Source of the DNA: Homalodisca vitripennis
Lineage: Eukaryota; Arthropoda; Insecta; Hemiptera; Cicadellidae
Assembly: GCF_021130785.1 (NCBI RefSeq)
Contig: NC_060215.1
Span: 115,468,501 to 115,532,500 of the forward strand
DNA: 64,000 bases
Reading direction: 5' to 3'
A program made the position numbers and the translations under genes. The stretch's first letter is position 1. Each line of letters opens with the position of its first letter. The notes beneath the pieces were generated by a model. The model was given only the letters and a program-made list of their open reading frames with translations. It searched no databases and was not told where the DNA came from. Shown here piece by piece: positions 13,141 to 23,253 of this stretch.

Positions 13141-14490
13141 CAAAGGAAGGTAGGTGGGGTTTTCAACATTTTTTCAAAGATCGTTTTTTTTTTTTTAAAA
13201 AAAGGAATATATCCGTAACACAAGAATAAACAAATAATTATGCAATTTAACAAAACTTAATAATGTATTCCTTTAGATTTCGTTTTTTCAGCTAATAAGT
13301 TTGAATATGATCGAAAAAAAAAACCTTTAAACTGTTTTTAATATAGTAAATAAAGTATGATTAAAGATTTTTGTAGGGCGAGACAAATACAATAGCTCTG
13401 TTTAGGAAATATACCACAAACAAAAATGGATCGCGAGATGTAATGAATAAATGTCACACAAAATGAATGATGTAGCAGAGAACCCGTAATAAATGCCTTA
13501 TATGAAATAATTATGCAGTGTAAATACATTATAAATAAATAATTCACTAACTGTTAGTAATTCGTATCATTAAAGCAAGTCTTTTCATTTTAGACTAATA
13601 AAAACAAATAATTTGAGACCATATTATTTATTTCTCAAATAGATAACCTATTCTAACATATACAGTTGTAAACAATATCATGAAAACATATTAGTTTTTC
13701 TTATCTTAAAAAGATTATAATACGTTCATTCTTCTTCATTCTAACTTTAAAATAGTCTGCAAATCATCGTATAGGCAATGGAAAAATTGTATACCAAACC
13801 CACAAAACGTCATCATGTAAAACGTACAATATATTTCCATGGAAACAACGCGCACCACAGAAAAAGTATGCTTAGAAGAAATAGAAATTAACATATTCAT
13901 TACATGCTTAAGAAATATATATCTCGTATATATGTATATACATACATACATAATGACAGTACTTTTTTCGCTTAACTAAAAGAATAGGTTGCTAGATAGA
14001 AAGATTGAACTATATGTTTAGTATGTTGAGGAAGTGCAATAGATATTCATTAGGAACTTTGAAGGCTGATTAGATGGAAAGAACTTCTTAACTTATTACG
14101 TCGCTCTCTTTAGGCTTAAAAATATAGCTATTTCACGTTACTATGCTGAAATTTGATACTTTTAAATGTAAAATAAATGAAAAATCAATATCATAAACTG
14201 CAAAATATAAGGAGGTACACTATACCAGCTGTTTTTTGACCATGTTAATAATTTAAATTAGTGTACCTATTCGAAGAACATGTTCAAGGGATTGACATAA
14301 TATTGCTTCTGCGTGTAGGGTATAGTCTAGAAATATCCAATTTTTATAATAATTCCTTTATTTGGTATAGGAACTTGAAGAAGCTTTAACAATATTTAAA
14401 GCACTTGCTTTGAAAATTAGTTTTACATACAATAAGAACTTAAAGTTGTATTATTTTATTATTTATATAAAAGTAATCATTTAAATAAAT
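13141..14490. other. AT-rich spacer
   Basis: Low-complexity AT-rich DNA, including an adjoining T run and A run near 13187-13207 and TATA/CATA-rich sequence at 13915-13955. No supported gene. Confidence 0.5.
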
Positions 14491-14494
14491 TGAA

Positions 14495-14660
14495 TAATTT
14501 TATATGCAGCATAGTTAAAAATCTTTTTATTCAATGGAGGAAAAGTGGTAAAGCTGCTCATATGAAGAATACTTTTGAAAAAGTTAGAATATTAAGTTAT
14601 GCGTTTTTTACAAAGATTACTATTGTATGCTTCTTATTACTTTGTTATAAAAGATGTATT
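14495..14660 (+). repeat. Diverged dispersed repeat, copy 2
   Basis: Counterpart of 12945-13140, 1.5 kb away in direct orientation. It lies inside a 92-codon open frame (14490-14768) that includes QWRKSGKAAHMKNTFEKVRI, but copy 1 has stops in the corresponding frame. The pair is therefore more likely a non-coding or decayed element than a gene. Confidence 0.55.
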
Positions 14661-15392
14661 TATAATATAAAAAACACATCTTTAACTTACAAACAAAAGT
14701 CGTCATCTAATATAAAGAATATTGAGTTTTTGTTTAAGTTCAAGACAACTATATTTTTACACATTTAAAGCCTCATCCTTGGCACAAAATATTACTGTTG
14801 CACAAATTTTGTAGTATTAATAGTTTATTTAACCTAATTTTATACATCATTAGTTATTATTCTCGTTTACAATAGAAAACAAAACACATGTATTAAAATA
14901 ACATTCAATTCATCGTTAATGGTACCGTGTTTCCAATGGTATGCACACTAAAAAAATCTTAGAAACCAAAAGAGCTACAGAAAATATTAAATGGACAAAG
15001 TTGTGCGTAATAACAAGACCAACAAATGGCAATGTGGTTAAGTTAAATATAGGTTCTATAGTAAATAAACTGATATTGCTTAAAATATTCAAACTGTTAC
15101 AGTTTTTTTATTAGTACCTGTATTGCAACGCATTTCACATGAAATTTTTCTCGTTTTTAAACATTAGGCCTATAATTCAAAATGTTTAAAGACCAGCAAG
15201 CATGGGGTGTAGTAGTGTTTGAGTCAATTTTTTAAAACAACGACCCATTTTTTACTTAATTTGGAGAAATTATATTTTATACTGATAAAAAAAACCGTAT
15301 ATAACACACTTTTATTGTGGTTTTTATCAAATAACTAATACAAATCAGTTTTTTTGTTGTATATTTGTTTGAAGAGAAATTTTATTATATTA

Positions 15393-15526
15393 GTCAGATG
15401 GTTGGTAAACCTGACTGATAAACTAATATTTAAACATTTTTAACAAGCTGATCAGAAAACAGGAACAGCTGATTCCAACAATCAGTGCAATATCAGGTAA
15501 TCAGACAGGTTTACCAACCATCTGAC
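15393..15526. mobile_element. 134-bp palindromic MITE-like element
   Basis: The left arm starting GTCAGATGGTTGGTAAACCT at 15393 is matched by a right arm ending AGGTTTACCAACCATCTGAC at 15526. They are exact reverse complements over 21 bases, and pairing continues for about five more after one mismatch. The interior is AT-rich with small dyads (gctgatcag, cagctgatt). Long terminal inverted repeats around a tiny non-coding core are typical of MITEs. I see no unambiguous target-site duplication (left flank ...ttatatta, right flank attttt...), so the superfamily is not assigned. Confidence 0.65.
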
Positions 15527-15700
15527 ATTTTTAGCACAGCGAGTTAGCACATTAATTTGTTGGTCTTCTTGTTACGCACAATTTTGTCGATTTAACTTTG
15601 CTGTACCTCTTATTGTTTCCTAGATCCCTTCAGTGTGCATAAAATTTGGAACACATGGGTATTATGACAGAGTAACATGACCCCGCAACTATAAATTAAT

Positions 15701-15977
15701 GTGTAAATGCTGCAGCATAGTCAGGGACCGAGAAACCCACTTCCATCTCGAAACACACCATGGAGATAATTGATACTTGTTTAAAGAATAATGAGCAGTG
15801 ATCTCACCATTAATTCGGGAATTGGCCAAGAAAAATTAAAAAGTGTGTAAATTCTGCATAATCAGGGACTGAGAAAATCTGTTCCTTCCAGAAATATACC
15901 CTGCAGGAAAATGTTGTATGTAATGCTGATACTTGATCCACACCATTTATTTGGGAAGTGGTGAAGAAGATTTAAAT
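15701..15977. repeat. Degenerate tandem duplication, about 144 bp
   Basis: Two adjacent diverged copies start at 15701 and 15845. Matching landmarks in order are gtgtaaat, tctgca/ctgcag, tcaggga(c)tgagaaa, tgatacttg, a ccat(t)tatt/ccattaatt block and aagaa. Identity is clearly below that of the 193-bp array, so this duplication is older. No ORF is conserved. Confidence 0.6.
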
Positions 15978-16859
15978 ATTTGTAGTATTGCACGTGTATC
16001 CATCACATTTCAAAGTGGTTAATTTAATAATTTAAGTTTTTAATTAATTTAAGTCTGTTCATTCCTCCTCTTTTTTGTATTAAAATAGCTATTCAAATTG
16101 CACACGTACACATGCATTGACAGAATGACAGTCAATATGTGTCCTGCAAAAAGAAATCTTTGTTACCTGACTATAGGATTCAGATAACAATTCCTTGGTC
16201 GTTTGAATTAATTAAGGATTATAACAAAATATAAAACATAAAACTCCAATTTCTCTAGTTAATTATGCCTTTGTATGCTAAATAGTTATAACTTTTTGGA
16301 TCTGCAACGAAAATTTTTGAATTTATGAACCAGTAGCCGAAATGAGAGTGGTTTACTCAATACCTGTCTACGCTACAGCAAATAAATAGTGCCATTCAAG
16401 ACCGATTATGTTAGTCCTGTTCTTTCTAACCAGTGACTTTTGAAATTCGTGAGCATAGACAACTTTTCTGGTTTTTTATGTCTTAATAAATATGTAGCAC
16501 GTCTTGTTGTTTAATGTTGATCCAGTGAAAAATAAATAATTAAAATGATATAAACACGAATATTGAATTTTTTCGTAGAGACGCGACGTCAATTAAATTT
16601 AATAGAAAAATAAGTCTTTTAAACATGCTACAGATAGCATGGTTAGTTTATCAATAGAATAAATCCACCCATATAAATAACGGTGCAATAAGAGAACCTA
16701 CAACTTCACTACAGTGTTACATCTAATTTAATTATTACATGACTAAAAAGCCTTCAAAATGTAGTCTAGTCACCAATTTAATGTACACTTGCTTCACTTA
16801 CAGCCATGGAATATATATAATGAATTGGCGAGCATATCGTGTAGTTCAATTAAAATCTA

Positions 16860-17112
16860 ATACTCTTAATATAGAACCTTTAACATCGTATACGATCTCG
16901 ATCCCCTCTTTACTCTCGTTCCTATTAGCCCGTCCTCATAAGTCTCTGGCCAGTGCGAGGATCTTACCAACCAGAACAACGGGTAGAGTCGGCACAATCC
17001 GAGGTTGCCTGTACTGATATAGAGTGAAATGAACGCAGATGGATTCGAACCCGCGCTATCTTAATCTCATACTCAAAGTCCAGGTCACTAGACCGCTCGG
17101 CGCCATTCGTGG
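16860..17112 (-). mobile_element. tRNA-derived SINE
   Basis: On the minus strand a tRNA-like head begins near 17105. It has an A-box-like GGCGCCGAGCGGTCTAG and a perfect B box GGTTCGAATCC (within 17046-17060), spaced as in a class II (Leu/Ser-like) tRNA. The acceptor and anticodon arms do not pair well enough for a functional tRNA. A GC-richer body follows to about 16860, containing CTCTACCCGTTG and GGTAAGATCCTCGCACTGG, unlike the AT-rich flanks. Head plus unrelated body is the layout of a pol III SINE. The 3' end and tail are not sharply defined. Confidence 0.65.
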
Positions 17113-18452
17113 TGTATGTTTATACAATACACACTATCCAATACACTTCAACTTTAGCTTAATCACTTGAACCAATTATTCTAATCAACTAATTACAACT
17201 ATTATATGATTAGTTGGTTGACTAATCAACATACAAAGAAAGCTAACACCAAGAATCTCATAATCTCTTTGCTTCATATTAAATTTATGAAATTGCCCCA
17301 CTTGTATTTATCGTAAACTGATTTCTCCTTGTTAACACTTTGAACATCTTTCTTGTGAATAGTTACGCTAAAAGTGTTAATTTTTATGTATAATTTGTTA
17401 AATTATATACTTAGTAAACATATATGTTCTTTTGTACGTACAATAGTTCGGTAAGGTTTTTAAAAGTTGATGATTTAGATCGGCATAAAATGCTGTCATA
17501 AGCTTCCGTTTAAAGTGCGTAATTAAGCAAGCTTTCCATTATCATGCTTGGAACTAATTAGCCAAATGTTGGCGTTTTGAGAATGATGTATATGTTCACG
17601 TTGTTACCTTCTTTAGATAGCTATTTTAAAACCTTTTTCTTCAAACTATATTTTCAACAGATCTTTGAGATTTAAAATACCAAATTCCTTTTTGAAGTGA
17701 CTCCTTCATTTGGTGGGCTGTGGATGTGTGTTATGCAAGGGGAAAAAACTTACGTTCACGTCACGCTTGTGTGTTTTCCACGTGTTTTTCAAAGTAGAAT
17801 GACAGCTTTACCTAAACGTAAATAAACCAATATATAAACATCTAACCCGAACTAACAGCCATTTAAAGCATGTTTTACTGAAACTTACAGCAGTCAACAA
17901 CTAGGCAATAAGAATTGTGTCTATAATCAACCGTGACGGAGTGTATATATTACTATTATTTGAATTCATAGGTAGTAAATATTTATTTATTTATTTTTCA
18001 AATAATAATGTTAATAGAAGAAAACAATTATTCTGATTCATCCACAAAACCAAATAAAGAAGTGGTGATGCAAGCTCTAAAAACAGCGAAGCAGAGTTTG
18101 TAATTTACAAATGGGAAAAAACAGAAGTACGTGTGAATGAAAATGCGACTTATGAAGCAAGCAAGGCAAAGAGAATTAGCTAAATTTCCTTCAAAAGAAA
18201 TTTCAAGACAACGTTCGCAAAGGTATAGAGACAATAAAGGAGCACACTGCTTGAATAAAGTTGATATTCGCTTGAACAATGTTCATATTCCTACAAATAG
18301 TAAAAAATTTTGTTTTGAACATTAACACATAATTAACAGATTTCAGGCCCATCCTGGTTAAATGTTCCTTTTGCGCAAACTAAATACACTGGCACACATA
18401 ATATAAACAAATCACACATTTCTTCAAAACTTTAGATTCACATTCAAATACG

Positions 18453-18453
<1 letters not shown>
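17113..18453. other. AT-rich spacer
   Basis: No supported gene. Overlapping ORFs on both strands at 18028-18325 (up to 83 codons) show no domain or splice context. A ttattag/ctaatcaac inverted word pair lies near 17195-17230. Confidence 0.5.

Positions 18454-18495
<42 letters not shown>
18454..18495. repeat. (TA)n microsatellite
   Basis: Uninterrupted TA run directly abutting the GC-rich 5' end of the composite element, so it is a likely insertion target or element-associated tail. Confidence 0.95.
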
Positions 18496-18496
<1 letters not shown>

Positions 18497-18546
18497 TCGC
18501 CTTCGGCTCGTTGGGGGCTACGCCCCCAGTCCCCCATGATGTAGGT

Positions 18547-18660
18547 TTGCAAATTCGGAGATTAGCGGATAAATTTACGCTTGCAAATTCGGAGATTAGC
18601 GGATAAATTTACGCTTGCAAATTCGGAGATTAGCGGATAAATTTACGCTTGCAAATTCGG
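18547..18660 (+). repeat. 34-bp tandem repeat inside copy A
   Basis: The unit begins ttgcaaattcggagattagc at 18547, 18581, 18615 and 18649 (partial). The copies are essentially identical, so this is the youngest part of the element. Copy B has no such expansion at the matching place, only a related ttggccaatttcggggataagcgg (20967 onward). Confidence 0.9.
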
Positions 18661-18879
18661 GATCAGCGATTAGTTCCGAGAATTATAATTAGAATCTGTT
18701 TATTTTGATTTTATCCTTGGGTTTCAGCTACGACTTCTCGTTTAGCCAGGACATACCATTGAAGAAGAGTCTGCACTGGTTAGCTTATTGTGAAATGTTT
18801 AGTGTAAATATAATAAAACACCGACCCTAAGTCAGTATTAATAAAATTGCTTAGGGAGTATAATTTTCTCAGGAGTGTA

Positions 18880-19540
18880 TCTAGTCATGCCAGGAAATTC
18901 TGTAGGGGGGGTTTAATTTTACCGGTGGTTAAAGTCATCAGGGGATTTGATTTACTCAGAAGAGTATCTGGTCATACCTGGTAATTCCAGGGGGTTTAAT
19001 GTTAAGACACTTGGGCCGCTTTTGGAGGGTGTTTGTTCTGTAAAACATTCAGGAGTTAATCTAGTCATGCACGGAAATTCCCAGGAGTGATAATGTTACC
19101 GGGGGGTTTAAGACATCAGGGGTTTAATTTCCTCAGGAGGTTTTTATCTGGTCAAACAAGAAAATTCAACGGGGGTGGTTAGTGTTACCGGGGGTTAAGA
19201 CAACAGAGGGTTTAATTTACTCAGGAGGTTTTCTGGTCAGACCAGAAAATTTCAGGGGGGGGGTTAAATGTTACCGGGGGTTAAGACATCAGGGGTTTAA
19301 TTTCCTCAGGAGGTTATCTGGACAAACAAGAAAATTCCAGAGGGGGTTAGTGTTACCGGGGGTTAAGACAACAGAGGTTTAATTTACTCAGAGGGTTTCT
19401 GGTCAGACCAGAAAATTCCAGGGGGGTTAATGTTACCGGGGGTTAACACATCAGGGGGTTTAGTTTATCCTGGAGGTTATCTGGTCATACCAGGAAATTT
19501 GCGGGGGGATAATGTTTACATGGTGTTAATGACACATGGG
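18880..19540 (+). repeat. G-rich degenerate tandem repeat, about 75-80 bp
   Basis: At least seven diverged units share ttaccgggggttaa, gacatcaggggtttaat, ctcaggaggttatctggtca and ccaggaaattcc. Runs of 4-9 G recur throughout, so one strand has G-quadruplex potential. A 66-codon ORF at 19182-19382 is only a translation of these units. The same repeat recurs in copy B at about 21290-21520. Confidence 0.85.
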
Positions 19541-20917
19541 CCTATTTTTAGAAGATGTGTCTGTGAACATAGTAAAAATTCACTATATCCCTATCTACTA
19601 TTATGACGCTTAGCTAACGTTCAGCCAATTTTGTAATGTGGGGTATATTACACTCGTTTACTGGATTAGCGGTATTCAGGGAAAGTTTATGTCCGAGCAT
19701 TAGATTAGGAATCTTGGAGTTAAAAGAATACCTATTTTATCGAATTATCCAGATTTACCCCCATAGTTTTTAGAATTTAAAGGCATTTTGCGGCTAAACC
19801 GTTACAGATACAAGAAAAAGTGACTGGACCTTTCTTGTCAGAAATTTAATTTTGTGTTGCGATTATGCCATCAGATTTAAGCTACGACCTATAATTTAGG
19901 CAGTACAGAGCTTAGGACAAAAGACTGCACTGGGCAGTTTAAAAATGTCACGTACAACTTAAAAAAATCAATACTTAAAAAACGCGTTTTGCGGCCAAAC
20001 CAATGGAGATAGAGTAAAGAGTTACTGGCACATTTTTTGTAGATCACCTCATTTCCTAACTCCAACGCTTGTCTTATTTTCGATCTCAGACCAATGGTTT
20101 CGCCGCTATCGAGCCCGAAAACAAAAGTTTCACGTAAAAATTACCAAAAAATTTCACATAATCACGTTTTTTTTTCGGCTGAACCACTGGAGTTAGAGCA
20201 AAAAGTCACTAGACCTTTTATGTAGATATTGCGCAATTTCCTAATTTGATGCGTCAATCAGATTTGAGCTACGACCTACCGTTCGGCCACTATCAGGCTC
20301 GAAACTTTATTTTAAGCAAAAAAATCTCTGGAATGTCAAACATTCCCGCGTTTTGACGCTTAACCACACGAGATAGGACAAAAAGTGACTAGACCTTTTT
20401 TTTGTAGAACACTTCATTCCCCACTAACGATTAATCATCAGATCCGAGCTACAACCTACGGTTTAGACGCTACAGAGCCTCAAACAAAAATCTACAAAGC
20501 GAAAATCGTCAAAATTAGACAATATTTTCGAATTTGAGAGCATGTTTCGGGTGGACCGGTAGAGATGCAGGGAAGTATAATGTGCCCATTCTGTAGATCA
20601 TAAAATTTACTAAAACCCATTAAAAATTAGATTTGAGCTAACTACCAACGGTTTAGAGGTCGCTAGACGGCTCGAAAGCAAAAAACTACACCAGTTTTTA
20701 ACCAGTTTCAACCGGTTTTTAATTTTTTTTTGAGGGGTTTAAAATTAAAAAATTCCCGGTTTTCAGACTTTTCCTGTCCTGTTGGTTATATACGGCGAAA
20801 GGTACCTGCATGCCAAATTTCAAGTTTCCAGCACTTCTAGAAGTATGTTAGAATTTGTATCTATATAATCAGTGAGTGAGTGAGCCAGTTTCACATGCGG
20901 CTGTATAAGTATTTAGA

Positions 20918-22675
20918 CTCGCCTTCGGCTCGCTGGGGGCTACGCCCCCAGGCCCCCATTTGGGTGTTGGCCAATTTCGGGGATAAGCGGAATTCAGTGA
21001 CGGGTAATATCTGAGAATTATACTAGGGTCTGGGTGTTTAAATTAGGCCTAATTTATTGAAATTTTTATTTATTAATCCAATTTTTTGACTTTAATGACA
21101 TTTTACTGCTTAACCGTTTAGAGATACGAGAAAAAGTGACTGGACCTTTCTCGTCGGAAATTTAATTTTGTTTTTCGTTTGTGCCCTCAGATTTGATCTA
21201 CGACCTATGGTTTTAGTCGGTACAACGCTTGGAATAAATGTCTGCACTGGTGGGGAAAAGAGCGATTTGGTGATTGGTAAAATTCGGACATGAGGTCATG
21301 CCAGGAAATTCCCTGGGGGGGGGTTTAATGTTACCAGGGGGGTTAATATTTCAGGAGGTTTAATGTACTCAGGAGCTTATCTGGTCATACAGGAAATCCC
21401 GGGGGGGTTAATGTTACCGGGGGGGTTAACACATCAGGGGGTTTAATGTACTCAGGAGGTTATCTGGTCATACCAGGAAATCCCCGGGGGGGGGGGTTAA
21501 TGTTACCGGGGGTTAATGACACACTTGGACTTATTTTAGAGGGTGTTGTGTCTGTGAACATAATACAAATTCACTCTGTCCCTATCTACTATTGACGCTT
21601 AGCCAAACGCTCAGCCAATTTAATAATGTGGTGTTGTATTCACTAGTTAACCTAGCAAAGCAAGTGCAAACTGAAATCTGGAACGAATTACACAAAATAT
21701 TAGTCACATATTGGTTTAAAAAACTCCAAAAATTGCCAATCCACGACAAATATTTTGCTATTTATAGCGTTTTCGGCTTATTGAAGGACATGCAACAAAA
21801 AGGTACATGACCTTTTTTGTAGATCCCATCAATTTTTTAGTCATCAAACATTTTTACATTTAAGCTAGAACTATTTGTTTGGCCGCTATCGACTCTAGAA
21901 ACAAAATTCTTAAATACAAATTAAGAAATATTTACATTTATTAGCCGAACCAATGGAGATAGAGCAAAAAGTTACTAGACCTTTTTTGTAGATCGCGTTA
22001 ATTAGTGTTAAAATCAAATAATTTATTTTGTGCTAAATTTTAGAATTTTGCCTGCAATAAAGCCCAGAAAACAAAATTTCACACGTAAAACTGAAAAAAA
22101 TCGATACTTTAAAACGCGTAAATGCGGCCAAACCGTTGATGATAGGGCAAAATGTTACAAAACCTTTTTTGTAGATCACGCGATTTGCTAAATCCCATTG
22201 AAAAATTTGTTTTGAGCTACGACCAACCGTTTTTAGGCCGCTATCGAGCCCGAAAGGTAAATTTTTGGGCGAAAATTTCAAAAATATTTTAATGTAATCG
22301 CGTTTTGCGGCCGAACCGATGGAGTTAGAGCAAAAAGTCACTGGACCTTTTTTGTAGTTCACTTGATTCCTGATTATGAATTTTTTCGTCAGATCGAAGC
22401 TAGCTCCAACGGTTCGCCCGCTATCGGGCTTCAAAGGGAAGCTGCAAGGCCAAAACAGGGGTCACTTCGCGAATTTTTTTTGAGGGGTTCAAAAGTAAAA
22501 AATTCCGGTTTTCAGACTTTTCCCGGTGGTTTGAGGACTCCAGCTACGTGTGTGCAAAATTTGGTGTTTCCAGCACTTCTAGAAGTGGGTTAGAATTTGT
22601 ATACCCTATCAGTCAGTATCAGTCAGTCAGTCAGATCAGTCAGTCAGTTACATATGCGGCTGTATATAATATAGG
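20918..22675 (+). mobile_element. Composite tandem-repeat element, copy B
   Basis: It starts at the last base pairs of copy A with the same CTCGCCTTCGGCTCG and an 8-bp hairpin CTGGGGGC-TAC-GCCCCCAG (20933-20951). The G-rich repeat (about 21290-21520) and several units of the 180-bp repeat (landmarks near 21130, 21800, 21970, 22150 and 22335) follow in the same order as copy A. It ends with the palindrome CACTTCTAGAAGTG (22574-22587), a TCAG microsatellite (22610-22648) and catatgcggctgtata. Head-to-tail arrangement with copy A suggests nested insertion, a tandem replication product or unequal exchange. ORFs inside (21592-21810, 22033-22434, 22363-22593) are repeat translations. Confidence 0.7.
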
Positions 22676-22974
22676 ATTCACAACTTGTTATAAAAAGTTG
22701 TCACTTATGTCGGTCATTCCCCCGATTTACTTTTTTCATGTTTAAATGTTTCATTATAATTTTTTCATAAAAAAAATGCAATAACACTCTGAAACGTCTT
22801 ACCGTTTTATTATTGTACAATAACTATAGAACATGTCTATAGACGTCGTTGGTATGGCTGCTTGATATTCGTAGGCAGAAGTACAACAAAGCAAATATGT
22901 GCCCAAGACCACCGCTGTTAACACATGGGACGACATTTCGCACTGGTTTTTTAAACCCAGAAATCATCATGACA

Positions 22975-23145
22975 AATCCCCCAGCGCGGCGCCTCGGCAG
23001 TTTCCACAGTTTCCCGCCAATTTTCGCGCCCTCGCGCGTTATTTATGCAGAACGTTTGTTTTGGCGGGAAAGTTAGTGTTATTGCCGGACTAGTGCAGCG
23101 CACTGGCACGACACCGCGAACCTAGACCGTCCCGCCGGTGAAGGA
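22975..23145 (+). promoter_or_regulatory. GC-rich module with three E2F-type sites and CCAAT
   Basis: TTTCCCGCCAA (23010-23020) is followed at once by TTTTCGCGCC (23021-23030). An exact reverse complement of the first, TTGGCGGGAAA, lies at 23061-23071. These match the E2F consensus TTTSSCGC, and the first also contains CCAAT on the plus strand. The motifs sit at the edge of a GC-rich block (22975-23250) in otherwise AT-rich DNA, as expected for a cell-cycle-type promoter. A TATATA word at 23184-23189 could serve a downstream start, but it lies inside the ORF described next. Motif identity is seen; promoter function is inferred. Confidence 0.45.
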
Positions 23146-23148
23146 ATA

Positions 23149-23253
23149 ATGTGCGAAGACTACGACCCGATCTGTTACGGAGAGTATATAGCACCTGCCT
23201 CCAGCCGCCCGCCGCCCGCCCGCGCCTCAATATACGACCACCACCCGTCGTAA
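23149..23253 (+). CDS. Candidate short first coding exon or small ORF, unidentified
   Basis: A 34-codon ATG ORF starts MCEDYDPICYGEYIAPAS, continues through a Ser-Arg-Pro-rich stretch (SRPPPARAS) and ends DHHPS before TAA. The frame is open upstream from 23077, after a TAG at 23074-23076. Composition is GC-rich with C/G-dominated third positions, unlike the surrounding DNA. A possible 5' splice site C|GTAAAC at 23250 would end an exon at 23249 in phase 2. It sits directly downstream of the E2F/CCAAT module. I recognise no family. It could be the N-terminal exon of a gene with long introns, an upstream ORF, or promoter DNA that happens to be open. Confidence 0.3.
   Translation: MCEDYDPICYGEYIAPASSRPPPARASIYDHHPS

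Larger units (their letters stand above)
18496..20917 (+). mobile_element. Composite tandem-repeat element, copy A
   Basis: It begins CTCGCCTTCGGCTCG followed by a GC hairpin TGGGGGC-TAC-GCCCCCA (18512-18528). In order, the interior holds a 34-bp tandem repeat (18547-18660, about 3.4 copies), a G-rich degenerate repeat of roughly 75-80 bp (about 18880-19540) and a degenerate repeat of about 180 bp (about 19790-20690). The 180-bp unit carries the landmarks aaaaagt(g/c)act(g/a)gacc, tttgtagatca and gctatcgagcccgaaa. It ends with the palindrome ACTTCTAGAAGT (20833-20844), a tgagtgagtgag run and cacatgcggctgtata. No transposase or Rep/helicase ORF is present. It is non-autonomous; Helentron/HINE-like elements share a tandem core and 3' hairpins, but I cannot prove the class. 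Confidence 0.7.

Noticed and set aside
19182..19382. 66-codon ORF with repeating LPGVKTTE-like words
   Set aside because: It lies entirely in the G-rich degenerate repeat of the composite element.
22033..22593. ORFs of 133 (minus) and 76 (plus) codons
   Set aside because: Both translate the 180-bp repeat units of copy B on opposite strands; no domain and no codon bias.
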